Made by a program: the position numbers and the translations under genes. This document shows, piece after piece, positions 33,706 through 44,267 of a DNA stretch of 64,000 nucleotides (position 1 is the stretch's first letter; each line of letters begins with the position of its first letter). The DNA is taken from assembly GCA_025667525.1 (NCBI GenBank), contig CM046878.1, positions 402,869,275 through 402,933,274 on the forward strand. The letters are read 5' to 3'. The stretch is from Glebionis coronaria (taxonomy: Eukaryota > Streptophyta > Magnoliopsida > Asterales > Asteraceae). The notes beneath the pieces were generated by a model that saw only the letters and a program-made list of their open reading frames with translations, had not been told where the DNA came from and did not search any database.

Positions 33706-33782
33706 GTCCTTATACTTACTCATTTTCTTATGATTACATGTTATAATTCTTAATTCTGACACATTAGCAAATCTTCTACCAG
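33706..33782 (+). other. Candidate intron 2 in gag (77 nt)
   Basis: AGCAG|GTCCTTATAC ... AAATCTTCTACCAG|GAATCATGG. Contains in-frame stops that splicing would remove; phase 2; frame kept across the junction. Confidence 0.65.
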
Positions 33783-33847
33783 GAATCATGGTAACGGGAG
33801 GGACCAGAACCAGAGAGGTTCACAGCCTAACTGTCCAGCTATCATTG

Positions 33848-33920
33848 GTATTCAATCTTACGATTATCCGCATTGTCCTTTGTACCTATTATCATGTCTC
33901 GTGTATATTGTTTTTATCAG
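33848..33920 (+). other. Candidate intron 3 in gag (73 nt)
   Basis: ATCATTG|GTATTCAATC ... TTTTTATCAG|GCTCTCAGCC; phase 1. An alternative donor AACT|GTCCAG upstream also keeps frame. Joins the linker to the zinc-knuckle exon. Confidence 0.6.
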
Positions 33921-34090
33921 GCTCTCAGCCAGTCAGGAAACCTACTGGAGGATATACTCATCCTCTTTGCTCTACTTGCCACCGTAGGCACCCAGGGCCA
34001 TGTCGCCGCGACAGCGACGCATGCTACAAATGTGGTCTTCCTGGCCATCGCATGAAGGATTGTCCCAAGGGCGAGATGGATGTTACATAG

Positions 34091-34561
34091 GGACATGATG
34101 ATACCAATCCGCCTCCTACTACTGGGCGCGTTTACACGACATCTCGCGATCAGACCAACAAGTCTACAGGTACCATCACTGGAATCTTGTATATGTATGG
34201 TCAAGCTGCATGCGTTCTGTTTGATACGGGTGCTACTCACTCAGTCATTTCTACTGTGTATGCCAAGAATGTTAGGATACTCCCCATGCCACTAGAGAAT
34301 AGACTCAGTATTTCCACGCCTTTGAGAGACTCTGTACTTATAACCCATGTGTACAAGAGCCTTCCCCTAGATTTTGACAACAAGGTTCGTCCTGTTGACG
34401 CACTTCCGCTGGACATGAATGACTTTGACATGATTTTGGGCATGGATTGGCTATCCAAGCATCATGCTACCATAGACTTCCATTCATATCGAGTCATCTT
34501 CGGTGATGTTAATGCGCCAGAGTACATTCACAACGGGTTCGTACTTTGTAGGTCTGTATAA
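34091..34561 (+). pseudogene. Chromovirus aspartic protease
   Basis: Follows gag in frame after one TAG. The catalytic motif VLFDTGATHSVIS lies at about 34217-34255, and the second conserved motif FDMILGMDWLSKHHATIDF at about 34427-34483. It ends at a TAA after VLCRSV (34559-34561), after which RT sequence continues in frame. In an active element it would release gag, RT and integrase from the polyprotein. Confidence 0.85.
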
Positions 34562-35527
34562 ATCATATCAACCCTGCAAGCACGTGCACTACTGTCACAT
34601 GGCTGCGAGGGTTATCTAGCTACTGTTCATGACATGCTTGTTGAATTCCCATCAATTCAGGATCAGCCGATAGTGTTAGAATTTCCAGATGTATTTCTAG
34701 AAGAACTTCCGGGCATACCACTTACACGTGAAGTAGAATTTAATATCGAGCTCATCCCAGGAGCTGAGCCAATTTCTAAGGCTCCTTATCGCATGGCTCC
34801 CATAGAGTTGAAGGAGCTGAAGGATCAACTACAAGAACTTCTGGAACGAGGCTTTATTCGACCGAGTGCATCTTCATGGGGCGCACCGATCTTATTCGTC
34901 AAGAAGAAGGACGGCAGTATGCGTCTTTACATAGATTATCGCGAGCTCAACAAGATTACCATCAGGAATAGGTATACACTACCACGTATAGACGATCTGA
35001 TTGACCAACTCCAAGGGGCCAAACATTTATCCAAGATTGATCTAAGGTCGGGCTATCATCAATTACGGGTTAAGGAGCAGGACATCGCCAAGACTGCTTT
35101 TCGTACACGCTATGGCCACTACGAATTTGTAGTCATGCCATTTGGCCTTACCAATGCTCCAGTAGTGTTCATGGATTTGATGAACAGAATCTTCCATGAA
35201 TTTCTGGACAAGTTCGTCATTGTCTTCATTGACCACAACCAGATATTCTCTAAGTCCAAGGAGGAACACGAAGAACATCTTCGTACAGTACTACAGATTC
35301 TTCGCCAGAAGCAGCTGTATGCTAAATTCTCCAAATGTAAGTTCTGGTTAGACAAGGTGGCATTCTTAGGTCACATTGTATCAGCAGAAGGAATCACGAT
35401 GGATCCAGCGAAGGTTAAGGCTATTACCAAGTGGCCAAGCCGACATCAGCGACTGAAGTCCGCAGTTTCCTAGGCTTAGATGGTTATTAGCGTAGGTTCG
35501 TGGAGAACTTTTCCCTCTTAGCACTAC
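34562..35527 (+). pseudogene. Chromovirus reverse transcriptase, 5' part, cut by element VI
   Basis: Frame 34634-35473 with [83 protein letters not shown] and [20 protein letters not shown]. The YxDD active-site box reads FIDHNQIF: the second Asp is His, so the polymerase should be inactive. A one-base loss near 35437 shifts the frame, and a TAG follows in GY*RRFVENFS. The gene is cut after FSLLAL by element VI and resumes at 46980 with [10 protein letters not shown] in the same frame once one ACTAC copy is removed. Confidence 0.9.
35523..35527. repeat. Target site duplication of element VI, left copy
   Basis: ACTAC, matched at 46975-46979. Removing VI plus one copy restores the host pol reading frame. 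Confidence 0.95.
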
Positions 35528-36090
35528 TAATACTAAGATTTTTGTCAATTAAGTTCGTTTTCCTCGACTCACTCGAATTGATCTCAAATTTAAACGTAAG
35601 ATTTAATTTGATTTCGGTAAATAAAACTTTGGTATTTTTAAACTAAAAGCTATTTAATTAAAAACTATTTAATAAAACTAATTTAACTATTTAAACTATT
35701 TTGAAAACAAATTTTAATTAATCTAAGAGAAAGCTTTCTATTTAAAATCTAATCAAAATAATTAAAGGAAAATCTATTTTTAATAAAAACATAAACTAAT
35801 AAAAAAAACTTAATTTTATAAAAACTTTAAATGAAATTTATTTAAAACTAATTTTAAAACTAATCTATATTAAATAAAATTTTAACCTAATTTTTAAAAA
35901 CTAATTAAATAAAATATATATTTTTTTTTATCTTTTTATATTTTTTATAAAAACTGAATTAAAGAAAAACTATTAAAATACTTTTAATTAAGATTTAACA
36001 AAACTAAAAACTAATTAAACCAAATAAGTAAAACTGGCACTAAAAAAATTAACCTATATTAATTCAACGTTGCAATATAAAACACAAAAT

Positions 36091-36161
36091 TAGCTAAGAG
36101 CAGATGGTAAGGGTGTTGACTTGTGAACGAGAGGTCAGGGGTTCGACTCCCCTGACAGACG
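36091..36161 (+). other. tRNA-like Pol III-type module in 3' LTR of element VI
   Basis: TAGCTAAGAGCAGATGG resembles an internal A box and GGTTCGACTCC is an exact B box. The T arm AGGGG-TTCGACT-CCCCT is perfect, and a run of T follows at about 36168-36179, as at Pol III terminators. The acceptor stem does not pair, so it is not an intact tRNA. It lies on the strand opposite to the element. It could derive from a SINE head. Confidence 0.65.
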
Positions 36162-37085
36162 TTTATATTTTTTTTTTTTGAAATTAAAATTTACTCAGAC
36201 CAAATGTGTCAGAGTATTTATACGCAACAATAATAAGCTCTCAATACAGCAACTAAATAAGCTAAACAATAAGCAGACTAACACAAAATAACAAATAAGC
36301 TATATCTTAATAATCTGAAAGACCAAATAAGCATAAAGGATGAAAACCAATAAGCAATAAGTAGAAAGAGAAAAAATTGATAAGCTAATAAACTAATCAA
36401 ATAAGCAATACCAACAAAAACAGATGACTGAACAATACTCTAAATAAGCAGAATCTAAAAAAAAACTTACATCCAACAGTAGCAGATAAAACAAACAGAA
36501 TAAAAACCAACAAAAACTTAAGCAAGCAATATTCAAAAAAACAAAATAAGCAGATCCAACACAACATCAAAACTTAAACAGGTAAACTATATAAACATAA
36601 ACCAAAAATTAAACTTAACAAGAAATTAAAAGAAGAGTAGAACCTATTTGACGAATCCGTTTCGACGAAGGGAAGTGCTGAACCCCCTTAAGATCGAATC
36701 AAACACCAACATCAATCATCAAACATCATTGTCATCATAGTTCGCACCATAAACATGAACATAAACCCGAACAGTAACCCTTTTTTTATTTTCCAGTGGG
36801 AAAATAACTTTCACCTTCTTTTTATTTAATTTTTTTATTTTTTTATATTATATTCATAATAATAAAGACTAACAATAATTAAAAACGCAGATTTAAGAAA
36901 CAAATTAAAGATTCAACAGAAACTTAAATTGAGACACGAATTTAATTAAAAATATCTTTTCATTAATAATTAAAAATTACAAATGCTGGAAAAATAAAAA
37001 TTACATTATTAAATCCTAAAACTAATTTGCAGAAAAGTAAAAAAATAAAAGAAAAGTGCTAGCATTACACAATGATTTTTGGGGA

Positions 37086-37093
37086 TTTTTATA
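37086..37093 (-). promoter_or_regulatory. Candidate TATA box, LTR of element VI
   Basis: TATAAAAA within CTCCTATAAAAATCCCC on the minus strand, about 1.15 kb into the LTR. Element VII has CTCCTATAAAACCCC in the matching place. Confidence 0.55.
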
Positions 37094-38218
37094 GGAGAAA
37101 CCCTGAAAACCCTCTTGGTAGCTTCATCATTAAGCATTCAATCTTGACCCTTAAATCTTCTCTTCTCTCTCTTCTCTTCAAATCTTCGGCTGAGAATCAA
37201 TCTAGAGCCACGGATTGCCAGCCTGGATAGGTTTTTGTGCTTCTTGTGTTTGTTTAAAGGTGATGTGGCAGGCTCTAATTGGTGGGATTGGTATTGGAGG
37301 TGTGTTTTAACAAATCAAATGGGAAGGATGAGCCACGTCGGATAGGATTGAGGACCACTCCTTGGTGTTCTTCCCGTTTTTCTTGGGGATTTATTTCCCC
37401 TTTGTGTGAATTACACATTAAGGGTAAAACCCCCAATTTAATTGGGAATTTTTGGTGTATATGGTGAATTAGGGTTTGTGGAGGTAAAAGAAAAGTTATC
37501 TGTGTTTTGTGTTTGTGGGGAGAGAAAAGGGAAGTGGGTTTTTTCACATTGTTTGTATCGATAGTCAATAAAGGGTGGGTGTAAATTATTTATTCAATGA
37601 AACAACGTGTGAGTGGGTAAAGTTATTAATTCCTGAGTGGGGATTGGGTTGACCGTAAGTTTTGTGTGAGTCAAAGTAGAGTAATACGTTTGTGATGAGT
37701 TGACTGAAAATTTGACCAAGCATTTTGCTTCATCCGTCCCAAAACTTGTGCAAAATATTGGGCTTGGGCCCAATATGTTTAATTTACATCCGTTTGATAA
37801 TTATCAATTGGGCTTTGGAAAAATTTAAACAACTCCCATCCGTTTAATTGATAAAGAAAAATGGTTATTGGGCTTTTAGGCCCAACACCCAAATGTGGGA
37901 CCCACTATGCCCGAATATCTTCAAAAAGATTTAATCCGCTAATAACAAACTTGATTTCGGCTTCTTTGATTGTTTCTTCAAAAACGTGTCGGTTTAGCCG
38001 GTTTTTGTGAACTTGGGCACACTTTTGGTCTCTTGACTTTGTCTTCGTCTCTTCTTGGACTTTTCTTCAACATTTGACCGTGAAATCCCGTGTTTTCTCT
38101 TCTTTTGATCATTTGTACCTATTTTAACACAAAAACACAAAACCACGCGTAATTCTGACTTTTATGATATTAAACACATGATTAGGTCTTGTTTTTCCTT
38201 GATTTTAGTGGCAAAAGG

Positions 38219-38238
38219 ATAAGTGTTTACACACTTAT
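38219..38238 (-). other. LTR-terminal hairpin, element VI (left LTR)
   Basis: Minus strand ATAAGTGT-GTAA-ACACTTAT: an 8-bp perfect stem two bases from the LTR start. The same lies at 46953-46972 and in VII at 52698-52717. Confidence 0.8.
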
Positions 38239-38240
38239 TA

Positions 38241-40214
38241 AATCCCCTACACTTGACCATTGCAGTAACCCCATGCAATGCATTATTTTAAAGCATAAAG
38301 TTACATTTTTCTCATAATTAACCCATCTCGGCCTTTAAGATATACTATTATTACTACGACGGAAAGATAAAAACTTTAAAGGAAACAAAGTTATAACACT
38401 TTATTAACTTGGAAATTATTTGATGGAAGAAACTTGTAAAGAAATCTATGACTTGAATTAGGGCTTTGGTGTCATGAATATAAATCACCCTTAAGTTTCA
38501 CGTTCCCCATACCAAGCTTAAAAACGAGATCATTGTTTACCATAAGTTCTTAGGTTAAAACCACTCATATAAGATAATTGTGTAATACTCTTTCTCCAAT
38601 TCCTACATTGTATATCTAGATTTTATTGATTGTCATACACCCGTAGGCACATTTGACTTATTTGATATTTATTAGTCCAAAAATGAAGGCCAAACGGTGC
38701 AAACCCGATACTCAAAACCTAACCTCGTCCTCAAAAACGTTTTCACTAAAGTAAGCCCACATCAAGGATGATTTAACACGATTTGGGGAATAAATTCCCA
38801 GACCCAAAATTTGGCCAAATAGTACTACTTATTAATTATTCCTCCAAAGTCATGTAGACTTTATGTGGAGTTTAGCAAATTCACATCATATACCCTTAGG
38901 CTCTTTAAGATGTAAAAATGCTCCCCGTCTATTGTCCACACCCTAAGGCTCCTTGAACGATAAATGAGGGAATTGATTTTTTTGATCAATTTTTATTCAA
39001 CACTTACCATGCCATACACCCTAAGGCTCTAATGACAAGGTTCGTGCTACATGCCCCACACCCTAGGGCTCCTTGAGGTCATGTTTTAATCTTATTCTTT
39101 TTTATTTATGATATATATAGTAGGCCGAATTCCGCGGTCCCATGGTCTGAATACCTCCTACTTAGTGGTTATGAGCCACCTTAGTCGGAAGTCCACAACG
39201 GTGGCACCCTGAATGTGTTCATGCTTTAATTACAAGGAGATTAAAGATTTGGCTAAGAGTTAAGATATCGAATCGACACCGCAAAAATCCTCATTTATAA
39301 AGCAATTTAAATATTCAAGCGGGAAGAAAGAGCCACAAAAACCATATAAGCAAAAATTAACCCTTAAACTTATTATCAACTCTATCATTTCTCGTTCTCC
39401 CCAATTTAAAATCTCAAAGAATGAGACTCGTGGATGCTTAGCCTAATAAACCAATTAAGGTCCATATGGTTAAGGATACTAGCTAGAGTAAACTTAGATA
39501 AGTAAACTCAGGTGGGGTCAAAATATTGACGACGGGCCTAATATATCAAAGATATCTAAACTTGTTAAAACCATTTTATTCATTAATTATTTTTGACTTT
39601 ATTCTTGAAATGGAAATTATTAATACGATGCGATGACAAAAGGAAAGAAAATAAATGGAAATACTATTAGGCCAAAATAGATCAAAAATTTGAAAAACGT
39701 TGAAATTTTTTTAAAATTTTCCGGTCTAAATGGGGTCAAAATCATGGAAAAGCCCACTAAAATTTCGATAGAAATCCCCCTACACTTAATATAAACATTG
39801 TCCTCAATGTTTAAGCATGTGGGAGAATAAACTCCCCTACACTTAGGACATTGAGTACGTTGTTTAAAATCGAGCTAAGGAAGGGACAACTAAAGTGATT
39901 ACATTTATTCATCTTATTTATATACAAGTATGAACCACAATAGCAAAAACTTATCGAAGGAACCGGGTACACGGGAAACACGGGAACACGGGTCGCGTCA
40001 AAAATACCAAAAGTGGATCATTAAGCACATGTCCCTGCATACAACATCACAACACACAAACAACTTACTTGGCTCCCCCCTACACTTATTGGTGAAAATG
40101 GGTGAAGGTAAAAAAGGGTGGAAAGGGTGAAAAAGGGTAAAAATCTAACCTAGTTATACGATGCTTGATTTATTTATTACGAGTCTCTAGCTCGACTCGA
40201 ATTCCCGAATGTCA
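38241..40214 (-). other. 3' noncoding region of element VI with repeated polypurine motifs
   Basis: No gene. On the minus strand AAGTGTAGGGG occurs next to the LTR (38244-38254) and again at 39776-39788, 39834-39845 and 40075-40088. A hairpin lies at 39792-39813. A motif like CACCCTAAGGCTCCTTGA recurs four times at about 38890-39090. The block about 39375-39505 is conserved in VII and VIII. Confidence 0.75.
39792..39813 (-). other. Hairpin in 3' noncoding region of element VI
   Basis: AACATTG-TCCT-CAATGTT core with two more pairs on each side gives a 9-bp stem. It lies between two polypurine motifs and is identical at 57165-57186 in VIII. Confidence 0.75.
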
Positions 40215-42128
40215 TCATTCAAATGGGGAAATCATGGAAAAACCGAGATTTCCAAGGGAGGAAAATCTCTCCATGATAAAGGGGTGAAACAAAGTCACAC
40301 AAGGCATACCCCATGAAAATCCTCCCGGGTCAAACACATAATTTCCATCACAAAAGTAAATAAACCCCGAGGTGGTACGCAAGTCAAAGAAAAGTGGGAT
40401 ATCCTTAGGCAAAAGTCTCTTACAAGGAAGGGTGCTATGGTAATATGGCAATGAAAGCACAAAAGTTTCTATTCCGGGATCAAACACCGGTTCCTTAACG
40501 GGAAAATAGCAAGAGGTAGTGACATTTAAGCTCAAAATATCATCAAAATCCAAAGTGGGAAAGTCATCCTCTTCCAAACTTGATGTGGAAACATAAGTAT
40601 CGTCGGAGTCATAGGAAAACTCATCCTCATGAGGAAAATAGGTATTTAGAAAGATATCTAAATCCTCCTCAAATGGAACAACCTCTAAATTAGGTATGAT
40701 CTCTAAGAGTGGAGGATCCTCCTCAATAGTCATGACTTCTAAAATTGGAGTATAAAAGTCAAAAGGAGTTTCCATGGAAGAATCACTCATAGGGATATGA
40801 GGTGCATTAAGATCATGGGGTGGGTCATCAAAATTAATGATATCACTTAAAGAAGTGTCATCATCGTAGGTATCAAAGATTGGGGTATCAAAAATGGGCG
40901 GGTCAAAAGTGGGTGGGTCAAAATACGAGTCGTCTAAGCCGAAGATAGTGTGATCACTTGAAGAAGTTTCATCACTATAGGTATCATAAATACGAGTTTC
41001 AAAAATTTGAGGCTCTAAGGGAAGGGATGAATTTATCACAAAATCATTTTGAGTAGACTTTTCAATTCCAAAAGGATTAATATAAATCTTATCATTATCA
41101 TAATTAAGAACATCAATCATATTGACTGAATCTTTTCCATTTGATTTTGTTGTGATTTTTCCCATTTTAAAAACTTGTTGTTCATCCCGAACCCTAAGAA
41201 TTAACTCCCCTTCGGTTACATCAACTAAGGCTCTTCCGGATCGTAAGAATGGTCTACCAAGTATTAACGGAATACGAGGATCCATCTCATAGTCGACGAC
41301 GACAAAGTCCACGGGAAAAGTGAATGTACCAACTCGAACAAAAACATCTTCGGCAATACCAACGGGGTATGCGAGAGTTCGATTAGCTAACTCTAGAGTT
41401 ATACGAGTCGGTACAAGGTCGGGTAATGACAATTGTTTCCAAACCGAAAGTGGCATAAGATTGATGCTAGCGCCGAGATCTGCTAAAGCCATACAATCAT
41501 CGATTTGAGGAAACGAGCAAGGTAACACGAATCGTCCGGGATCCCCTAGCTTTTCGGGAAGCTCTTTGAGAAGAATCGCGGAATAATTCTCATTTATACG
41601 AGTGTTCACGAGCTCAACCATTTTTTCTTTCTTATTAAGCAAATCTTTAAACATTTTCACAAATTTTGGCATTTGAGCAAGTGCTTCAATAAGGCTTATG
41701 TTAACATTGACGTTGGAAATCATTTTCAAAAATTTAGAAACATGAACGTCATCTTTGGTGAGCACTTTAGCCTTGTCTAACCTAAATGGATAAGGAATAT
41801 TAGGCTTAGACTTTGAAGGTTGAGAATGAGAAGGACTCGCTTCTTGAACAACCGTAGGGATAGGCTCTTTCGGCAATGGATCACTAGTGCTAGGAGTGGT
41901 AGTGGGAGGAATCACCGAAGGGGGAGTAGGATTACTCATTATGACCTTCGGGCCTTGTCTCTCCTTTATGGGCGAAGAGATGGAAGGTCCCACTAAAGTG
42001 GCTCCACTTCGAGTATTGATAGCACTCACATTAGCACGAGGGTTAATCTCGGTATTGGATGGTAAGGCTCCTTGGGGTCTAAGGGCTTGAATCATTATCA
42101 AAAATTTCTTATCATTGGACTCTTGCAT
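40215..42128 (-). CDS. Protease with long C-terminal extension (637 residues)
   Basis: Large open frame. Residues 1-110 are the gag tail/linker (RPQGALPSNTEINPRANV, then Pro/Ser-rich). Residues 110-205 are the conserved pre-protease segment (ISLIEALAQMPKFVKMFKDL). Residues 211-335 are the aspartic protease: CMALADLGASINLMPLSVW with the catalytic Asp at 217, and PLILGRPFLRSGRALVDV. From 340 on there is no RT. Instead there is an acidic region with FDPP/FDTP repeats (about 400-420) and EDEFSYDSDD, then a conserved end with CYFPVKEPVFDPGIE (540-554) and DGNYVFDPGGFSWG (594-607). Upstream gag is one TAA away in the same frame, so this was once part of a gag-protease polyprotein. Role of the extension unknown. 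Confidence 0.8.
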   Translation of the reverse strand: MQESNDKKFLIMIQALRPQGALPSNTEINPRANVSAINTRSGATLVGPSISSPIKERQGPKVIMSNPTPPSVIPPTTTPSTSDPLPKEPIPTVVQEASPSHSQPSKSKPNIPYPFRLDKAKVLTKDDVHVSKFLKMISNVNVNISLIEALAQMPKFVKMFKDLLNKKEKMVELVNTRINENYSAILLKELPEKLGDPGRFVLPCSFPQIDDCMALADLGASINLMPLSVWKQLSLPDLVPTRITLELANRTLAYPVGIAEDVFVRVGTFTFPVDFVVVDYEMDPRIPLILGRPFLRSGRALVDVTEGELILRVRDEQQVFKMGKITTKSNGKDSVNMIDVLNYDNDKIYINPFGIEKSTQNDFVINSSLPLEPQIFETRIYDTYSDETSSSDHTIFGLDDSYFDPPTFDPPIFDTPIFDTYDDDTSLSDIINFDDPPHDLNAPHIPMSDSSMETPFDFYTPILEVMTIEEDPPLLEIIPNLEVVPFEEDLDIFLNTYFPHEDEFSYDSDDTYVSTSSLEEDDFPTLDFDDILSLNVTTSCYFPVKEPVFDPGIETFVLSLPYYHSTLPCKRLLPKDIPLFFDLRTTSGFIYFCDGNYVFDPGGFSWGMPCVTLFHPFIMERFSSLGNLGFSMISPFE

Positions 42129-42140
42129 TTCTCTAGTAGA

Positions 42141-43509
42141 TTATTGCATTGCTTTCATGATTTTCTCATGTTCGGTCAATTTTTGTAGAACCAATTCCAT
42201 TTGAGGATTTTGCATGTTCATTTGATTAAGCCCTTGATTAGGAAAACCTTGGTTTTGATATTGAGAAAAACCGTTGTTATTATAAAAACCTTGGTTATTA
42301 TTTTGAAAACCTTGATTTTGACCATTAAAATTCCCTTGATTAGCATTCCCTTGAAAATTACCCATTTGAGGACCATGGTTCCTATTTCGGTATTGGGTAT
42401 TTTAGGCGGGTGGGGGTGGTCTTTGTGGTGCTACAAAACCCGGGGAGCCAAATAATTAGTACTCTTATAAGACAAATGGTTAACATCAATATTTGGTTTA
42501 AATGGAACCCTTTCATTAGCATTAAAAGCACAAACTTGTTGTTGTTGATTATTGTAAACCTTGTCACAATTGAAATGTGGTCCACCACAAGTCTCACACG
42601 TTTCACTAGTTTCTTTCAAAGCATTCACTTGACCTTTGAGGGCTTGGGTTTGTAAAGCAATTGTTTCAACAAGCGAAGTGAGTTTATCGATTCTCTTGTC
42701 ACTCTCACTAGAACTAGCACTTGCCATAGTGGCCCTAACACTCTTGGTTTGTACTTTAGCCTTATTTTCAATTATAGCCCAAGCCTCGTTCATTGTTTTC
42801 ACAAGAATATTGCCCCCCGCGGCACTATTAAGTGAGTCTTGGTCATTTAGAGTTAAACCATTGTAAAACGTATTAATTTGATGCACTTTAGTGAAACCGT
42901 GTTGTGGACATTTTCTTAAAAGCTCTTTAAATCGATCCCAAGACTCACTAAAAGTTTCCCCATATTTTTGCTCAAAAGTAATGATTTCATTCCTTATAGA
43001 TGTGGTACGTGATGGTGGGAAAAAGTAGTTAATGAACTTGGTCTCTAAATCAATCCATGTAGTAATACTTTGGGGTGGTTCCTTATCAAGCCAAATCTGG
43101 GCTTGTCCCTCGAGGGAAAAAGGAAAGAGTTGCAAACGAATGGCCTCTTGTGGCACCCCAATGTATTTTACGGTGTTGGCTAATTGTATGAAACGTTTGA
43201 TATGAGCGTGTGGATCATCATTAGTACGGCCTAAAAATGGTGTAGCGGAAACCATTTGAATAAAACCCGTTTTAAGTTTAAAATGATTTGCTCCAATATC
43301 CGGCACCACAATCGCGTCATCGTTTCCTTCAACGTGAGATTGGAGAATCTCAATCATTGGTCGATTATCTGTTGCCATTGTTTTGTCGAAAGCTCGATTC
43401 TCGGGATCGGCTTGAATGACGGACTTTTTGTTTTTCTTCTACTTTTTTTAGAAGAATTAGAAGTATTTGGTACACCAATCGGTATGTATGTATGCGCGCG
43501 AGTGCGCAT
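42141..43509 (-). pseudogene. Athila-like gag of element VI
   Basis: The probable start is 43509 (MRTRAHTYIPIGVP, matching MRTRARAH of II), with a frameshift in an A-rich run near 43440. The long frame 43378-42431 then has NRPMIEILQSHVEGND, DDPHAHIKRFIQLANTVKY, LQLFPFSLEGQAQIWLDKE, FFPPSRTTSIRNEIITFE, LLRKCPQHGFTKVHQINTF, AAGGNILVKTMNEAW and CETCGGPHFNC. A one-base loss after YLAP (near 42445) and a TAA near 42402 break it. The frame 42365-42141 is the Asn/Gln-rich tail (GNFNGQNQGFQNNNQGFYN) and ends in TAA before the protease frame. Particle-forming, RNA-binding protein. Confidence 0.85.
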
Positions 43510-44246
43510 ATAATTAAAACTTGGAATGAGGTAGGTGACCTCGGTCGACTTTGAGACAAAAAGGATTTTCCCTCTCGAGGTGCAATATTAAAAAAAGCTA
43601 CAAAAATATATACTTAAGTACTAATTGAGTTGGCAAACCAATTATCGGTCGTCCCTCTCAATATACGCACAAGCAAGCGGGGAAACGAGGTGGCACAAAG
43701 CACTTAAAAACCTTTTTTCTTAGACGGCCTTTTATAGCGCGTCGCCTTATACCCACCTTATAGTTTGTATATGTTGAGTTCAAACGTCTTACTAGTATTT
43801 ATCTATTTTGCCTTTTTATTTCGTTTAGGATGCGAATACAATAGTTAGGTGATGAAATCCCAACTAAGGCTTATTTGAAAAGTAGGTAAATTATTGTGCT
43901 ACGTAATATACTATAGTAAAAGAAAAATCTTTTTGTATTTTTTAGAAAAATATATATTCACAATAAAAATCGAAAGAAATCAAACTAAGAAAAATAACAC
44001 TAATACGTAATATTTTTGGTGTAATACTTTTAGGAAAAAGTATTACTTTTGTATTTTTTAATTAATTTTTTTTTTGTGCAAATCTTAGGAAAGAATTTGC
44101 TTTTGTGATTTTTTAATTTTTTTTTTTGTATTTTTAAGTTTTTGATTTTTTTATATTTTTTATTTTTTGTGCAAGAAAATTAACGTTCAAAGCGAACGGA
44201 TCCCAAAATCCAAACGTCTTCACGAAAAATCGTCAATCGTACGAGC
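43510..44246 (-). other. Untranslated leader of element VI
   Basis: AT-rich, noncoding, with the conserved 20-mer at 44194 and the AAGCACTTAAAAACC block near 43700 shared with II and III. Confidence 0.7.
44194..44213 (-). promoter_or_regulatory. Conserved leader motif TTGGATTTTGGGATCCGTTC (element VI)
   Basis: Exact match to the motifs of II and VIII, about 35 nt from the PBS. GTTC and GAAC flank it as a short inverted repeat, stronger in VIII. Confidence 0.75.
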
Positions 44247-44264
44247 GAAGTGACAGCGGCGCCA
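44247..44264 (-). promoter_or_regulatory. Primer binding site of element VI
   Basis: TGGCGCCGCTGTCACTTC on the minus strand, three bases inside the right LTR; Athila/Tat type. Confidence 0.85.
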
Positions 44265-44267
44265 TTT

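Larger units (their letters stand above)
32748..34090 (+). pseudogene. gag: Chromovirus gag with apparent introns
   Basis: Starts MVLTREQEQLNAAI, with TAA at codon 15. It continues through LPQLRNEIRAEVQAANN and TLDTWLERFNKLCPRAFE. A one-base loss near 32969 shifts the frame, which then reads KIFDAMGCDPVFKSRLACYR. A TAG follows MALK. Then WAQFRDLMMGQFFP, QLFLRLVGFLGAAA and VADAARKLEMLQERDEF run to 33471. The rest is readable only if three short introns are removed (33472-33555, 33706-33782, 33848-33920). The joined exons carry a Gln/Asn/Arg-rich linker and end in the zinc knuckle CYKCGLPGHRMKDC (CX2CX4HX4C) at about 34021-34062, then a TAG at about 34088. Gag packages the genome RNA. Confidence 0.85.
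35528..38240 (-). repeat. 3' LTR of element VI
   Basis: Plus strand TAATACTAAGATTT to ACACTTATTA; pair at 44268-46974. Contains a tRNA-like module (36091), many AATAAGC words (36230-36560), a TATA motif at 37086 and a terminal hairpin at 38219. Frames shared by both LTR copies (for example 37279-37467) exist only because the copies are alike. Confidence 0.92.

Noticed and set aside
36091..36161. A functional tRNA gene
   Set aside because: T arm and B box are good, but no 7-bp acceptor stem forms and the anticodon arm is poor; kept as a tRNA-like module only.
37279..37568. Frames on both strands, with a copy at 46012-46206
   Set aside because: Shared only because the two LTRs of VI are alike; the region is the LTR near its promoter and shows no protein motif.
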